A DNA stretch of 25,848 nucleotides from Streptomyces sp. NRRL S-350. Lineage in GTDB: Bacteria; Actinomycetota; Actinomycetes; Streptomycetales; Streptomycetaceae. The translations under genes were made by a program, and so were the position numbers. The notes beneath the pieces are model-generated. The model made no database searches, was not told where the DNA came from, and saw only the letters and a program-made list of their open reading frames with translations. Shown here in pieces: positions 6,980-14,469 of the stretch. Location of the stretch: contig NZ_JOHO01000079.1 of the NCBI RefSeq assembly GCF_000719705.1, positions 1-25,848 on the forward strand, written 5' to 3'. How positions within the stretch are numbered: the stretch's first letter is position 1; the number at the start of each line of letters is the position of its first letter.

Positions 6980-8212
6980 GTGGTGGGTTCCATCCAGCGG
7001 GCGCGCGGTGCCAGCGAAGCCCTGCAGGCGCTCGTCGACGCGCTCGCGGCCGAGCTGGGGCGGTCGGTGGTGCTCGACGACGCCCTGGTCCGGGTGATCT
7101 GCACGAGCCGTCACTACGGGGACGAGGACCCGGTGCGCATCCGCACCCTGCTGCAGGGCCTGGCGGACGCCGAGGTCATCCGGTACGTCCTGGGGCAGGG
7201 GGTGATGCAGTGGCCCCGGCCCGGTTACCTGGCGGCCCGGGACGACCTCGGCCTGCTGCAGCGCTACTGCGTGCCACTGCGGGAGCGCGGTCACCTGCTG
7301 GGCGTCCTCATGGTGGTCGCCCCGGACGAGCCGCTGACCGAGGCCGAGACCACGGCGATCGAGCGGGCCACCCGCGGCGTGGCGGCGCAGCTGTACGACG
7401 AGCAGACGTCCGCCGACGAGACCTCGGCAGGGCAGGGCCGACTGCTGGAGCAGCTGCTGGGCACCGACGTCGTGGCGCGGAGCACCGCCCGGGGGCTGCT
7501 GCTGGACCAGGGATTCCTCCCCGACCGGGCGCACTGGGCGGTCAGCACCGTTCTGGTGGCGGCGCGTTCGACGCCCCCCGGGCAGGTGACGGCGGCGCTG
7601 CGGGCCGCCCTGGAGGCGCACGTGCAGACCCGCACCGCGAGCGGCCTGATGGCCACCGCGGGCGACCGGGCCGTCCTGCTCCAGGGCTTCGAGCGCGAGC
7701 CGCGTCCCGATGACCTCGCCGCCCAGTCCCGGCGCATCCTCGGGGCGCTGGAGACCTTCCTGGGCGAGCGGGCCCGGGCCGTGGTCGGCATCGGCGGGCG
7801 CCGGGGCGGACTCGCCGACGCGTGGATCTCCGCCGAGCAGTCGCGGGTCGCCGCCAGGGCGGCCAGGCGGCTGCCGCACCTGGAGCGGGTGGGGGACTGG
7901 GAGGCCCTGGGCGAGTTCGCCGTCCTGATGCAGCTCCCCGAGCACGCGCTCACCGAGACCCTTGTCCCCCAGCCGCTGCGACGGCTGCTGGACGGCCCCG
8001 CCACCCAGCGGCTGGAGGAGACGCTGCTCTGCTTCCTGGAGAACGGCGGGTCGGCGCCCAAGACCGCCGAGGCCCTGAACCTGCACCGCACCTCGCTCTA
8101 CTACCGGCTGCGGCAGATCCAGGAGATCACCGGACTGGACCTGGACAGCGGGGCCAACCGGCTGCTGCTCCACCTGGGCCTGCGGATCCGCGAGCTGGTG
8201 GCCGGCTCGTAG
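6980..8212 (+). CDS. PucR/CdaR-type helix-turn-helix transcriptional regulator
   Basis: A 410-residue regulator. Residues ~10-140 form a GAF-like sensory region (VVLDDALVRVICTSRHYGDED, CVPLRERGHLLGVLMVVAPDEPLTEAE). Residues ~185-300 look like the central GGDEF-like module of CdaR proteins. The C-terminus (345-402; LLCFLENGGSAPKTAEALNLHRTSLYYRLRQIQEITGLDL in pieces) is the PucR C-terminal HTH (PF13556 type). The family usually activates or represses adjacent catabolic or stress genes in response to a ligand. GTG 6980 is preferred because GGGGAG lies seven bases upstream; the frame is open back to 6881 without a better signal. It follows the LLM/FMN reductase pair on the same strand after 298 bases with its own candidate operator. 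It may control that pair, which is inference. Confidence 0.9.
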   Translation: MVGSIQRARGASEALQALVDALAAELGRSVVLDDALVRVICTSRHYGDEDPVRIRTLLQGLADAEVIRYVLGQGVMQWPRPGYLAARDDLGLLQRYCVPLRERGHLLGVLMVVAPDEPLTEAETTAIERATRGVAAQLYDEQTSADETSAGQGRLLEQLLGTDVVARSTARGLLLDQGFLPDRAHWAVSTVLVAARSTPPGQVTAALRAALEAHVQTRTASGLMATAGDRAVLLQGFEREPRPDDLAAQSRRILGALETFLGERARAVVGIGGRRGGLADAWISAEQSRVAARAARRLPHLERVGDWEALGEFAVLMQLPEHALTETLVPQPLRRLLDGPATQRLEETLLCFLENGGSAPKTAEALNLHRTSLYYRLRQIQEITGLDLDSGANRLLLHLGLRIRELVAGS

Positions 8213-8457
8213 CCGCCGCGCACCCCGTGACGTGCCCGATCCGGGCTTCGGCAGTCCGACGCGCACGCCCTGAGCTGCGGCTATCCGTCCGGCCCGAGCT
8301 TTGCTACAGAGCGAGGAACCGGGCCCGCACAATCCCTACGGCGGTCGGTGGTGCCACCGGGGGCGTCGGCGGCAGACTTCCTCCAGAGGCGCACCGGGGC
8401 CGCGGGCCGACCGGCACCGTACCCCCGGAGCGGCCCGACCGAGAGGAAGAAGGAGCC

Positions 8458-8700
8458 GTGCACGAGGTGGTCACCGAGGACGGGGCGCGAACGGCGTTCC
8501 GCGACGACGGTGGGGAGGAGCGCCCCCGGGCGTCCTCCACGGCCGGGGACGGGACACCGGAGGCGGCCGGGCCGGGCCGTGCCCGCCCGGGTCGCGGCGC
8601 CGCTGCCGTTTGACAACGGCGCGTCGGACCGGCGCGAGGGCCTGTCGTGGACCGGGACCGACCGATGCTCCGCACCGGGGTTCGGCTGCGACGGAAGCCG
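8458..8700 (+). pseudogene. possible decayed alpha/beta hydrolase gene, start region only
   Basis: A GTG at 8458 preceded by AGAGGAAGAAGGAG opens a 51-codon frame (stop 8611-8613) beginning VHEVVTEDGARTAFRDDGGEE. This is the same N-terminal pattern as the intact hydrolase at 11782 (VESFTTGDGVRLAYRDSGGEG). The expected next motif appears in a different frame as PPGVLHGRGRD (VLHG at 8532-8543). A FDN-(N)G-like strand, LPFDNGASDRREGL, appears in the third frame at about 8603-8644. Three family-order motifs in three frames suggest a frameshifted remnant. The later motifs are short enough to be coincidence, and the short ORF alone could be a small peptide. Confidence 0.42.
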
Positions 8701-8777
8701 TGTCGCGCCCCGGCCCCAGTGCCTCCGCGCCGAGCGGAGCCCTGCCGAGGCCTTAGGCCCGCAGGCCCGCAGTTCCG

Positions 8778-8817
8778 CTTCCCTTTCTCCTTCCTTCCTC
8801 TTCCTCTTCCTCTTCTT
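8778..8817. repeat. 40-nt uninterrupted pyrimidine tract with TTCCTC repeats
   Basis: Forty consecutive C/T bases, including three TTCCTC units near the end. This is unusually T-rich for this genome. It lies about 140-180 bases before the AraC-type gene. Such polypurine/polypyrimidine tracts can adopt unusual DNA structure. The function here is unknown. Confidence 0.7.
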
Positions 8818-8954
8818 GAGGACTGCGCCGCGTTCGGCGCCGCGCTGGTCCGCTGCCTTCTCCGCTGCCGAGCCCGCTGAACTCGCAGCCGCACACCCTC
8901 ACGCCCTCACACCCTCATGCCCCCATGCCCCGCCTTTCCCGGATTGGAATTCCC

Positions 8955-9845
8955 GTGATCCAGTCGGACACCGCAGTCATGTCCGAAACAGCCCCGGCCA
9001 CCCGCTCCTACTCGCGGACCGGCAGCGGCCCGGACCGCATCGACCTCCTCCCGCCGCCCCCGGGGGCCGGGCCCGACGAGCACCTGCACGTGGGGGTGTA
9101 CCGGCGGGGAGACGCGGTCGTCCGGCGCGAGGGCGTCGACATCCCGCTGGAGCCGGGCGACCTGCTCATCAGCAGCGCTCCGCAGCCCCCGAACCTCCTG
9201 CACGCCGTGTCCAGTGTCTTCCTCTGGTTCCGGGTGCCCCGCTTCTACCTCGCCCTCGCGCCCGGCGAGCACGCCCACGTCCACGGGCTGCTCGCCCGGG
9301 GCAGTGCCGGGATCGGCTCGTTGGCCTCCCGGTTCCTGCTGGAACTCGCCACCTGGGAAGGCGACGCCGACCGGCCGCAAGACTCGCTCGTGACCTCGCG
9401 ACACCAACTGGCCCGCAACGCGGCGGACCTGCTGTCCCTCCTCGTCACGGATCTCCTGGAAAAGGAGAACGCACCCTTGACCGCCGTCAGCACCGAGCTG
9501 CTGTCCCGGATCCGCCGCCACATCGATGCGAACCTGATGGACCCCGACATGTCTCCGGAGAGCATCGCCCGTGCTCACCACATCTCCGTGCGGTACCTGC
9601 ACAAGCTGTTCCAGAAGCAGGGCATGACGGTCGGCCACTGGGTGCGCCGGCGGCGGCTGGAGGAGTGCCGCCGGGAGCTCGCCCGCACCCCGAACCGGAC
9701 CAGCACCGTCGCCGCCGTCGCCCACCGCTGGGGCTTCGTCAGCGCCGCCCACTTCAGCCGGGTGTTCCGGGCCGCCTTCGGCGTCTCGCCCAGCCAGTGG
9801 CAGACCCACGCCTCGGGCCCGAGCGCCCGGGACCACACACCGTGA
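8955..9845 (+). CDS. AraC family transcriptional regulator
   Basis: A regulator of about 296 residues. The N-terminal half (residues ~40-110) has the cupin-like AraC_binding_2 style: HVGVYRRGDAVVRREGVDIPLEPGDLLI in pieces, then VFLWFRVPRFYLAL. The C-terminal ~100 residues form the double HTH (180-282), with SVRYLHKLFQKQGMTVGHWV and the second helix pair AHRWGFVSAAHFSRVFRAAFGVSPSQW. The start is uncertain: ATG 8925, GTG 8955 and ATG 8979 are all in frame and none has a strong Shine-Dalgarno sequence. GTG 8955 has GGA at the best distance. Forty-three bases separate it from the alpha/beta hydrolase downstream, so it probably shares a transcript with that gene or regulates it. Confidence 0.92.
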   Translation: MIQSDTAVMSETAPATRSYSRTGSGPDRIDLLPPPPGAGPDEHLHVGVYRRGDAVVRREGVDIPLEPGDLLISSAPQPPNLLHAVSSVFLWFRVPRFYLALAPGEHAHVHGLLARGSAGIGSLASRFLLELATWEGDADRPQDSLVTSRHQLARNAADLLSLLVTDLLEKENAPLTAVSTELLSRIRRHIDANLMDPDMSPESIARAHHISVRYLHKLFQKQGMTVGHWVRRRRLEECRRELARTPNRTSTVAAVAHRWGFVSAAHFSRVFRAAFGVSPSQWQTHASGPSARDHTP

Positions 9846-9888
9846 CCGCGGACCGGTCGGACGCCGCCCCACCCGGAAAGGCCGCCTG

Positions 9889-10611
9889 ATGCCCACCACC
9901 CCGAGCGTCGTCCTCGTCCACGGCGGATTCGCCGACACCAGCAGCTGGATCGGCGTCGTCGCCGAACTCCAGCGCCACCGGATCCCGGTCCTCGCCGCCG
10001 CGACGCCGCTGCGGGGCCTGACCCAGGACGCGGCCTACCTCACCGCTCTCCTCGACCGGATCGACGGACCGGTGGTCCTGGTCGGCCATGCCTACGGAGG
10101 GGCCGTGATCAGCGCGGCCGGGGTGGTGCCCAAAGTCGTCGGCCTGGTCTACGTGTCCTCCTACCTCCCCGACGCCGGGGAGAGCCACGCGGACCTCCAG
10201 AGCCGCTTCACGCCCGCCCCGATCCTCGCCTGCCTCCAACGCTCGACCTGCGCCCCCGGCGCCGGAGGCCCGGGCGCGGAGCTCACCATCCGCACGGACG
10301 CCTACCCGGAGGTCTTCGCCGCCGACCTCGCGCCGGACCTCGCCGAGGTCCTCGCCGCGATCCAGCGTCCGATCGCCGAGAGCACCCTCACCGACACCGC
10401 CCCGGCCGCGGCCTGGCGCACCAAGCCCGCCTGGGCGCTGGTCACCGGCTCCGACCGGGCGCTGACCCCCGAGATCCAGCGGTTCACCGCCCACCGGGCC
10501 GGAGCGACCGTGCACGAGGCCGCGACGGCCTCCCACGCGGTGACCCTCTCCCAGCCGGGCCTCGTGGCCGACCTGATCATCCAGGCCGTCCAGGCCCTGA
10601 GCCCCGCGTGA
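9889..10611 (+). CDS. alpha/beta hydrolase-fold protein with alanine in place of the nucleophile serine
   Basis: A 240-residue protein of the compact alpha/beta hydrolase group seen in many streptomycetes. The oxyanion-hole region SVVLVHGGFADTSSW (6-20) is intact. The nucleophile elbow, normally GHSYGG, is GHAYGG (66-71), with codon 68 GCC where TCC would give serine. The acid candidate D189 (VTGSDRAL) and the histidine H216 (TASHAVTLSQP) remain. By the usual mechanism it should not act as a Ser-dependent esterase. It could be a pseudoenzyme, a ligand-binding protein, or an enzyme using the fold without the serine. ATG 9889 has GGAAAGG seven bases upstream. It directly follows the AraC-type regulator. 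Confidence 0.9.
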   Translation: MPTTPSVVLVHGGFADTSSWIGVVAELQRHRIPVLAAATPLRGLTQDAAYLTALLDRIDGPVVLVGHAYGGAVISAAGVVPKVVGLVYVSSYLPDAGESHADLQSRFTPAPILACLQRSTCAPGAGGPGAELTIRTDAYPEVFAADLAPDLAEVLAAIQRPIAESTLTDTAPAAAWRTKPAWALVTGSDRALTPEIQRFTAHRAGATVHEAATASHAVTLSQPGLVADLIIQAVQALSPA

Positions 10612-10678
10612 CCGTACGGCCGGCCACCCGCCGTTCGACCGCGGACCCCACACCCGATCAGATCAGCGAAGGAATCCC

Positions 10679-11188
10679 ATGTCATCGCGTCCCGCCACCG
10701 CCAGCCCGGCCGGCCCGGCCGGCCCGTCCGCCTCGTTCAGCTGGTTCGGCTCGCCCGGCCGGCGGGCGCAGTCGCAGCCCGACGCCACCGAGCTCGAACT
10801 CGGCGGCCGGCTCGTCGTCAGCGCCGACTTCTCGATCCCCCTCGCGGTCCGATGGCGCTACAGCAGGGCGGATCCCCTCGCCGTCTCGCTGGACGTGGTC
10901 ACCGGCGTAAAGCCCGACGTGCGGTGGGCCTTCGCCCGCGACCTCCTGTGGGACGGCCTGCGCGCCCCCGCCGGCCTCGGCGACGTGCGGATCTGGCCGC
11001 CCTGCCCCTGCCACGGCCGACCCGACCTGCGGATCCTGCTGCGGGGAAAGGACGGCTCCGCGCTCGTGGACATCCCCTCCAAACCGGTCCGCACCTGGCT
11101 CAGCAAGGAGTGCTTCGCCCTGGTGCCGCACGAGGCCGAGGCGGAACACATCGACTGGGAGACGGAGATGGGGCACATGATGAGCTGA
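10679..11188 (+). CDS. SsgA-like sporulation/cell division regulator (SALP)
   Basis: A 169-residue protein. SALPs are found in sporulating actinomycetes and help place septa and remodel peptidoglycan. Seen: RYSRADPLAVSLDVVTG (60-76), WAFARDLLWDGL (83-94), GDVRIWP (101-107) and the late alpha-helical region RTWLSKECFALVPHEAEAE. These line up with the SsgA/SsgB core. The N-terminal ~35 residues are Ala/Pro/Ser-rich and are an extra extension. PPCPCHGRPDLR (107-118) inserts a Cys-x-Cys where most paralogues have a simpler loop. ATG 10679 has GAAGGA five bases upstream. It sits 67 bases after the GHAYGG hydrolase on the same strand. Which SALP subgroup it belongs to cannot be judged here. Confidence 0.9.
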   Translation: MSSRPATASPAGPAGPSASFSWFGSPGRRAQSQPDATELELGGRLVVSADFSIPLAVRWRYSRADPLAVSLDVVTGVKPDVRWAFARDLLWDGLRAPAGLGDVRIWPPCPCHGRPDLRILLRGKDGSALVDIPSKPVRTWLSKECFALVPHEAEAEHIDWETEMGHMMS

Positions 11189-11297
11189 GCCGTCCGCCCG
11201 GTCGGCGGTCGCGCACTCCGGCCGGGCGAGTGCGGTCAACGGCGGCAAGGGCCGACGAGAGCAGGGCGGACCAGATCTTCCTCAGCATGTTCCCGGT

Positions 11298-11340
11298 TCC
11301 TGAACGGCCGCCAGTTCCTCTCCGGCGGTTGCGTTCAGGA
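11298..11340. terminator. strong hairpin downstream of the SALP gene, probable terminator
   Basis: TCCTGAAC (11298-11305) pairs with GTTCAGGA (11333-11340), and inside it CCGCC (11308-11312) pairs with GGCGG (11324-11328). It lies 110 bases past the SALP stop. It lacks a T run, which is usual for streptomycete terminators. Confidence 0.45.
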
Positions 11341-11510
11341 CGATAGGACGCGGTGCGGCGTCCGGTTTCTCCCTCAGCGCACGGTTGGTGGCCGCTGCGT
11401 GCACGGGGTGCGGGGGCCGGGGAAAGGGCGTGCACGGAGCGGGGCGCGGTGGTCGGCGCCGAGCGAGGGGACGGGGGCGGACTGCTGCCATCCGAGGCCT
11501 GTCGGGACCT

Positions 11511-11539
11511 TTGCGTTCACCGTCGTCGCGTTGTATGAA
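11511..11539 (+). promoter_or_regulatory. candidate promoter for the downstream alpha/beta hydrolase
   Basis: TTGCGT (11511-11516), a 17-base spacer, then TATGAA (11534-11539), a housekeeping-sigma-like arrangement in an unusually AT-containing patch. It is about 240 bases before the start codon, implying a long leader. Weak evidence. Confidence 0.3.
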
Positions 11540-11781
11540 TTGGCCCGGAGACGGATGATCACGGACGAGCGGATGCCGTCCGGCAGCTCCTCCCGGCCGA
11601 GGTGACGGCCCGGCGCGCGGCGCACCCGGAAACCCGGAGTTCCTCTGGAATTCCCGGCAATCCTTGGAAACCGGTGCGCTGCCCGACTTCCCCCACACCG
11701 TGGTGAGCATCGTGTCCGCGACCGCCCCGGCCGGGGTGCCCGGCAGTCCTTCTCCAGACCGACGACCGCGAGGGAACGAGG

Positions 11782-12624
11782 ATGACCGTGGAGAGCTTCA
11801 CCACCGGGGACGGGGTCCGTCTCGCCTACCGTGACAGCGGTGGCGAAGGGACGCCCCTGGTCATGCTGCACGGCTGGGGGCAGACCCAGGAGATGTTCCG
11901 CCATCAGTTCGAGGGGCTGTCCGTCGGGCGGCGCGTCGTGACGGTGGACCTCCGCGGCCACGGCCGCTCGGCCAAGCCGCACCACGGGTACCGCATCGCC
12001 CGGCTCTCCCGCGACGTCCTCGACCTGGTCGAGCACCTCGGGCTCACCGCCTTCGACGCGCTCGGGTGGTCCATGGGCGCCTCGGTGTGGTGGAGCTTCA
12101 TCGACCAGTACGGCACCGGCCGGATCCGCCGGCTCGTCATCGTGGACCAGCCGGCGGCGGTGGCCGCGGTGCCCTGGATGACCGGGACCGAACAGCAGGA
12201 GTCCGGCGCGATCTTCGACGTCGCGGGGCTGCTCGACCTCGGCGCCGCGCTCGCCGGGCCCGACGGACGGCAGGCACGGCAGGACTTCGTGCGCTCGATG
12301 TTCACCGGAACCACCGATCCCGACCTGCTCGCCTTCGTCGCCGACGAAATCGAGTCCACACCGGCGTACGCGGGTGTTCCGCTGCTCTTCGACCACTGCG
12401 CGCAGGACTGGCGCGACGTGCTCCCCCGCATCGACGTCCCCGCACTGGTCCTCGGCTGCGAGGGCAGTCACGTCGACCCGGCCTCGCAGCAGTTCATCGC
12501 CGAGCGGATCCCCGGTGCCGAACTGCACGTCTTCCCGCGGGGCACGGCCAGTTCGCACTTCCCGTTCCTGGAGAACCCCGGCGAGTTCAACGCCGTCCTG
12601 GAGAAGTTCCTGACCCGCACCTGA
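11782..12624 (+). CDS. alpha/beta hydrolase
   Basis: A 280-residue hydrolase with a complete catalytic set. The oxyanion region is VMLHGWGQ (27-34) and DLRGHGRSAKP (56-66) is the conserved strand-turn. The nucleophile is S97 in GWSMGA. The acid candidate lies in LGCEGSHVDP (E227 or D232), and the base is H259 in SSHFPFLENP. This pattern fits the broad esterase / non-haem haloperoxidase-like class. The substrate cannot be told. ATG 11782 follows GAGGGAACGAGG. The gene is monocistronic and convergent with another hydrolase; a very strong hairpin lies between them. Its N-terminus resembles the possible remnant at 8458, suggesting a related copy once existed. Confidence 0.9.
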   Translation: MTVESFTTGDGVRLAYRDSGGEGTPLVMLHGWGQTQEMFRHQFEGLSVGRRVVTVDLRGHGRSAKPHHGYRIARLSRDVLDLVEHLGLTAFDALGWSMGASVWWSFIDQYGTGRIRRLVIVDQPAAVAAVPWMTGTEQQESGAIFDVAGLLDLGAALAGPDGRQARQDFVRSMFTGTTDPDLLAFVADEIESTPAYAGVPLLFDHCAQDWRDVLPRIDVPALVLGCEGSHVDPASQQFIAERIPGAELHVFPRGTASSHFPFLENPGEFNAVLEKFLTRT

Positions 12625-12699
12625 CCCTTCCGCCGGGGACGCGGCCGTCCGGCTCCGGGCTCCGGGCCCCGAGCCCCGGGGCCTGGTCGCCGATCGCGA

Positions 12700-12746
12700 G
12701 CGAGCCCCGGCAGGTGGTGTCGAAGGACACACCCGCCGGGGCTCGC
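12700..12746. terminator. very strong hairpin between convergent hydrolase genes
   Basis: GCGAGCCCCGGC (12700-12711) pairs perfectly with GCCGGGGCTCGC (12735-12746). Pairing continues inward (GGTG, TGTC with GACA, CACC, one bulged G) to a GAAG loop at 12722-12725, in all about 20 bp. It can end transcription from either side. The rest of 12625-12935 is GC-rich sequence with repeated CTCCGGG motifs and no gene. Confidence 0.68.
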
Positions 12747-12935
12747 GCTCTCCGGGGTCCGCGCTCTCCGGGGGCCTCCGGCTCTCCGGGTCCGCAGAGC
12801 CGGAGGTCGCCGGGCCGCCGACGCTCACGAAGTCACGTGGTCAGTCCGGGCCCGGCCGGCCGGTCCTCCCGCCGGGCGGACCGGACCACGCGGCGGCCCG
12901 GACCACACGGGTGCGGGCCGCACCCGGCCTGGGGC

Positions 12936-13757
12936 TCAGGCGTCGAGGAACGCGATCAGGTCCTTGGTGAACGCGGCCTCGTACGCGCCGACCAGGCCGT
13001 GCGGGGCGCCGGGGTAGACCTTGAGGACGCCCTGGGAGAGGAGTTCGGCGCTCTTCTCCGCGGACGCGGCGATCGGGACGATCTGGTCGTCGTCGCCGTG
13101 GGCGACCAGGACCGGGATGTCGATCTTCTTGAGGTCCTCGGTGAAGTCGGTCTCGGAGAACGCCTCGACGCAGTCGAGGGCGCCCTTGAGGCCGGCCTGC
13201 ATGCCCTGGAGCCAGAACTCGCGGCGCTTGCCCTCGGACACCTCGGCGCCGGGCCGGTTGAAGCCGAAGAAGGCCTCGCTGAGGTCGTAGTAGAACTGCG
13301 ACCGGTCGGCCGCGACGCCGGCCCGGATGCCGTCGAAGGCCTCGATCGGGGTGCCCTCGGGGTTGGTCTCGGTCCGGAGCATCAGCGGCGGCACGGCGCC
13401 GAGCAGGACGGCCTTGCGCACCCGGTCGCTGCCGTGGCGTCCGAGGTAGCGGGCGACCTCGCCGCCGCCGGTCGAGTGGCCGACCAGGACGGCGTCGGTG
13501 AGGTCGAGCCGGTCCAGCAACTCGGCCAGGTCGTCGGCGTACTGGTCCATGTGGTTGCCGTCCCAGGTCTGCTCGGACCGGCCGTGCCCGCGCCGGTCGT
13601 GGGCGATGACCCGGTAGCCGGCCTCGGCGACGGCGACGGCGAGGCTGTCCCACGCGTCGGCGTTCAGCGGCCAGCCGTGGGAGAGGACGACCGGACGGCC
13701 GGTGCCCCAGTCCTTGTAGAACTTCTGCGAACCGTCGGTCAGGGTGATGAACGGCAT
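12936..13757 (-). CDS. alpha/beta hydrolase, non-haem chloroperoxidase-like
   Basis: A 273-residue protein closely resembling cofactor-free bacterial haloperoxidase/perhydrolase-type esterases. Seen: [18 protein letters not shown] at the N-terminus, [12 protein letters not shown] (26-37), [10 protein letters not shown] (54-63), the nucleophile S95 in [18 protein letters not shown], acid D224 in HGDDDQIVP, and base H253 in GAPHGL. Known relatives hydrolyse esters and, with an organic acid and H2O2, form peracids that can oxidise halide in vitro. ATG 13757 has GGAAAGG six bases upstream. It is a stand-alone minus-strand gene; about 700 bases upstream are gene-free. The similar protein at 16002-16880 is a paralogue. 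Confidence 0.93.
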   Translation of the reverse strand: MPFITLTDGSQKFYKDWGTGRPVVLSHGWPLNADAWDSLAVAVAEAGYRVIAHDRRGHGRSEQTWDGNHMDQYADDLAELLDRLDLTDAVLVGHSTGGGEVARYLGRHGSDRVRKAVLLGAVPPLMLRTETNPEGTPIEAFDGIRAGVAADRSQFYYDLSEAFFGFNRPGAEVSEGKRREFWLQGMQAGLKGALDCVEAFSETDFTEDLKKIDIPVLVAHGDDDQIVPIAASAEKSAELLSQGVLKVYPGAPHGLVGAYEAAFTKDLIAFLDA

Positions 13758-14469
13758 GACGTGCCTTTCCGGTTGGTGGGATCGACCGGCCCCTCGGGAA
13801 GGCCGGCGGTGGGTGGAGGGCGGGCGGCCGCTCCGGGCAGGGCCAGGGGACTCGGGCGTTGTGCGCGCAGGGAGTCCCGGCGACTGCCGGGGCGGAGGAG
13901 CGTCAGCGCAGGGGGGATTCGCTCAGGAGGCCTGCCGAAGCCGGGTTGCGCGGCAGCCTCTTGCCCCGACCGCCGAGACCGAAGCTATCCGCACATCCGG
14001 TAGGCGACTTGACTCGTCAGGAAGGGTCGTTGTCCGAGGGTGTACACCTGTGCCGTGCACGGGGGTTCACAGCCGTCGGGTCCGTCGGCACCACCGGGCC
14101 ACGCCGACCGTTCCGGACGGCCGCGCCGGCACGTTCGGGCGCGGCACCCTGCCGGGGCACCCGTGGACCAGCGGCAGGGCACGGACGAACAACACACCGC
14201 CGCCGCGGACCGTAGTGTCCCCTCCGGGCCGGCGGTGGCTCGCCCGCGGTGAACCACCGGCGACTTCCGCCCGGGGAACACCCGGGCCACCCGGCAGCAC
14301 TGATCCGCGCCGCACCGCGCCCGTCGCGGCCCGGCCGGTTCCGGCTCCATTCCGGCCGGCTCGGGCTCCGGTCCAGCTCGGGCGCCGGTCCGGCTCCGGC
14401 TTCGGCTTCGGCTCCGCAGCGCACGGCGGCCCCGCCATTCCCCTCACCATCCCGAGAAGGAAGACCCGC
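13758..14469. other. 712-base divergent intergenic region
   Basis: Between two divergently transcribed genes. I see no gene or RNA. An 8-bp palindrome GTGTACAC with nearby GTGCAC is present around 14039-14060. A TTGACT (14009-14014) lacks a matching -10. From about 14340 to 14420 there are short GGCTCCGG/GGCTTCGG repeats before the ribosome binding site of the secreted propeller protein. Confidence 0.45.

Larger units (their letters stand above)
8213..8954. other. 740-base gene-poor region before the AraC regulator
   Basis: Apart from the candidate hydrolase remnant (8458-8700) and the pyrimidine tract (8778-8817), I see no gene, RNA gene or clear promoter. Long open frames crossing it on both strands are codon-bias shadows without family motifs. 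Confidence 0.5.
11189..11781. other. 593-base gene-free region
   Basis: I find no convincing gene. A minus-strand frame starting MLRKIWSALLSSALAAVD (from 11287) has a weak AGGA upstream but runs antisense into the SALP gene and resembles no family I know. The region holds one strong hairpin (11298-11340) and a candidate promoter (11511-11539) for the following hydrolase. Confidence 0.5.

Noticed and set aside
8348..9889. 513-residue plus-strand frame across the AraC gene
   Set aside because: It is an out-of-frame shadow of the AraC coding region with Arg/Pro-rich composition. Only a short part near 8600 is used as tentative evidence for the hydrolase remnant.
11282..11710. Minus-strand open frames in the gap before the 11782 hydrolase
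   Set aside because: Arg/Pro/Ala-rich composition, no ribosome binding site and no family resemblance.
4899..13757. Natural-product biosynthetic cluster
   Set aside because: An LLM oxidoreductase, hydrolases and regulators are present, but no core enzyme (PKS, NRPS, terpene synthase, RiPP machinery) or exporter is seen.
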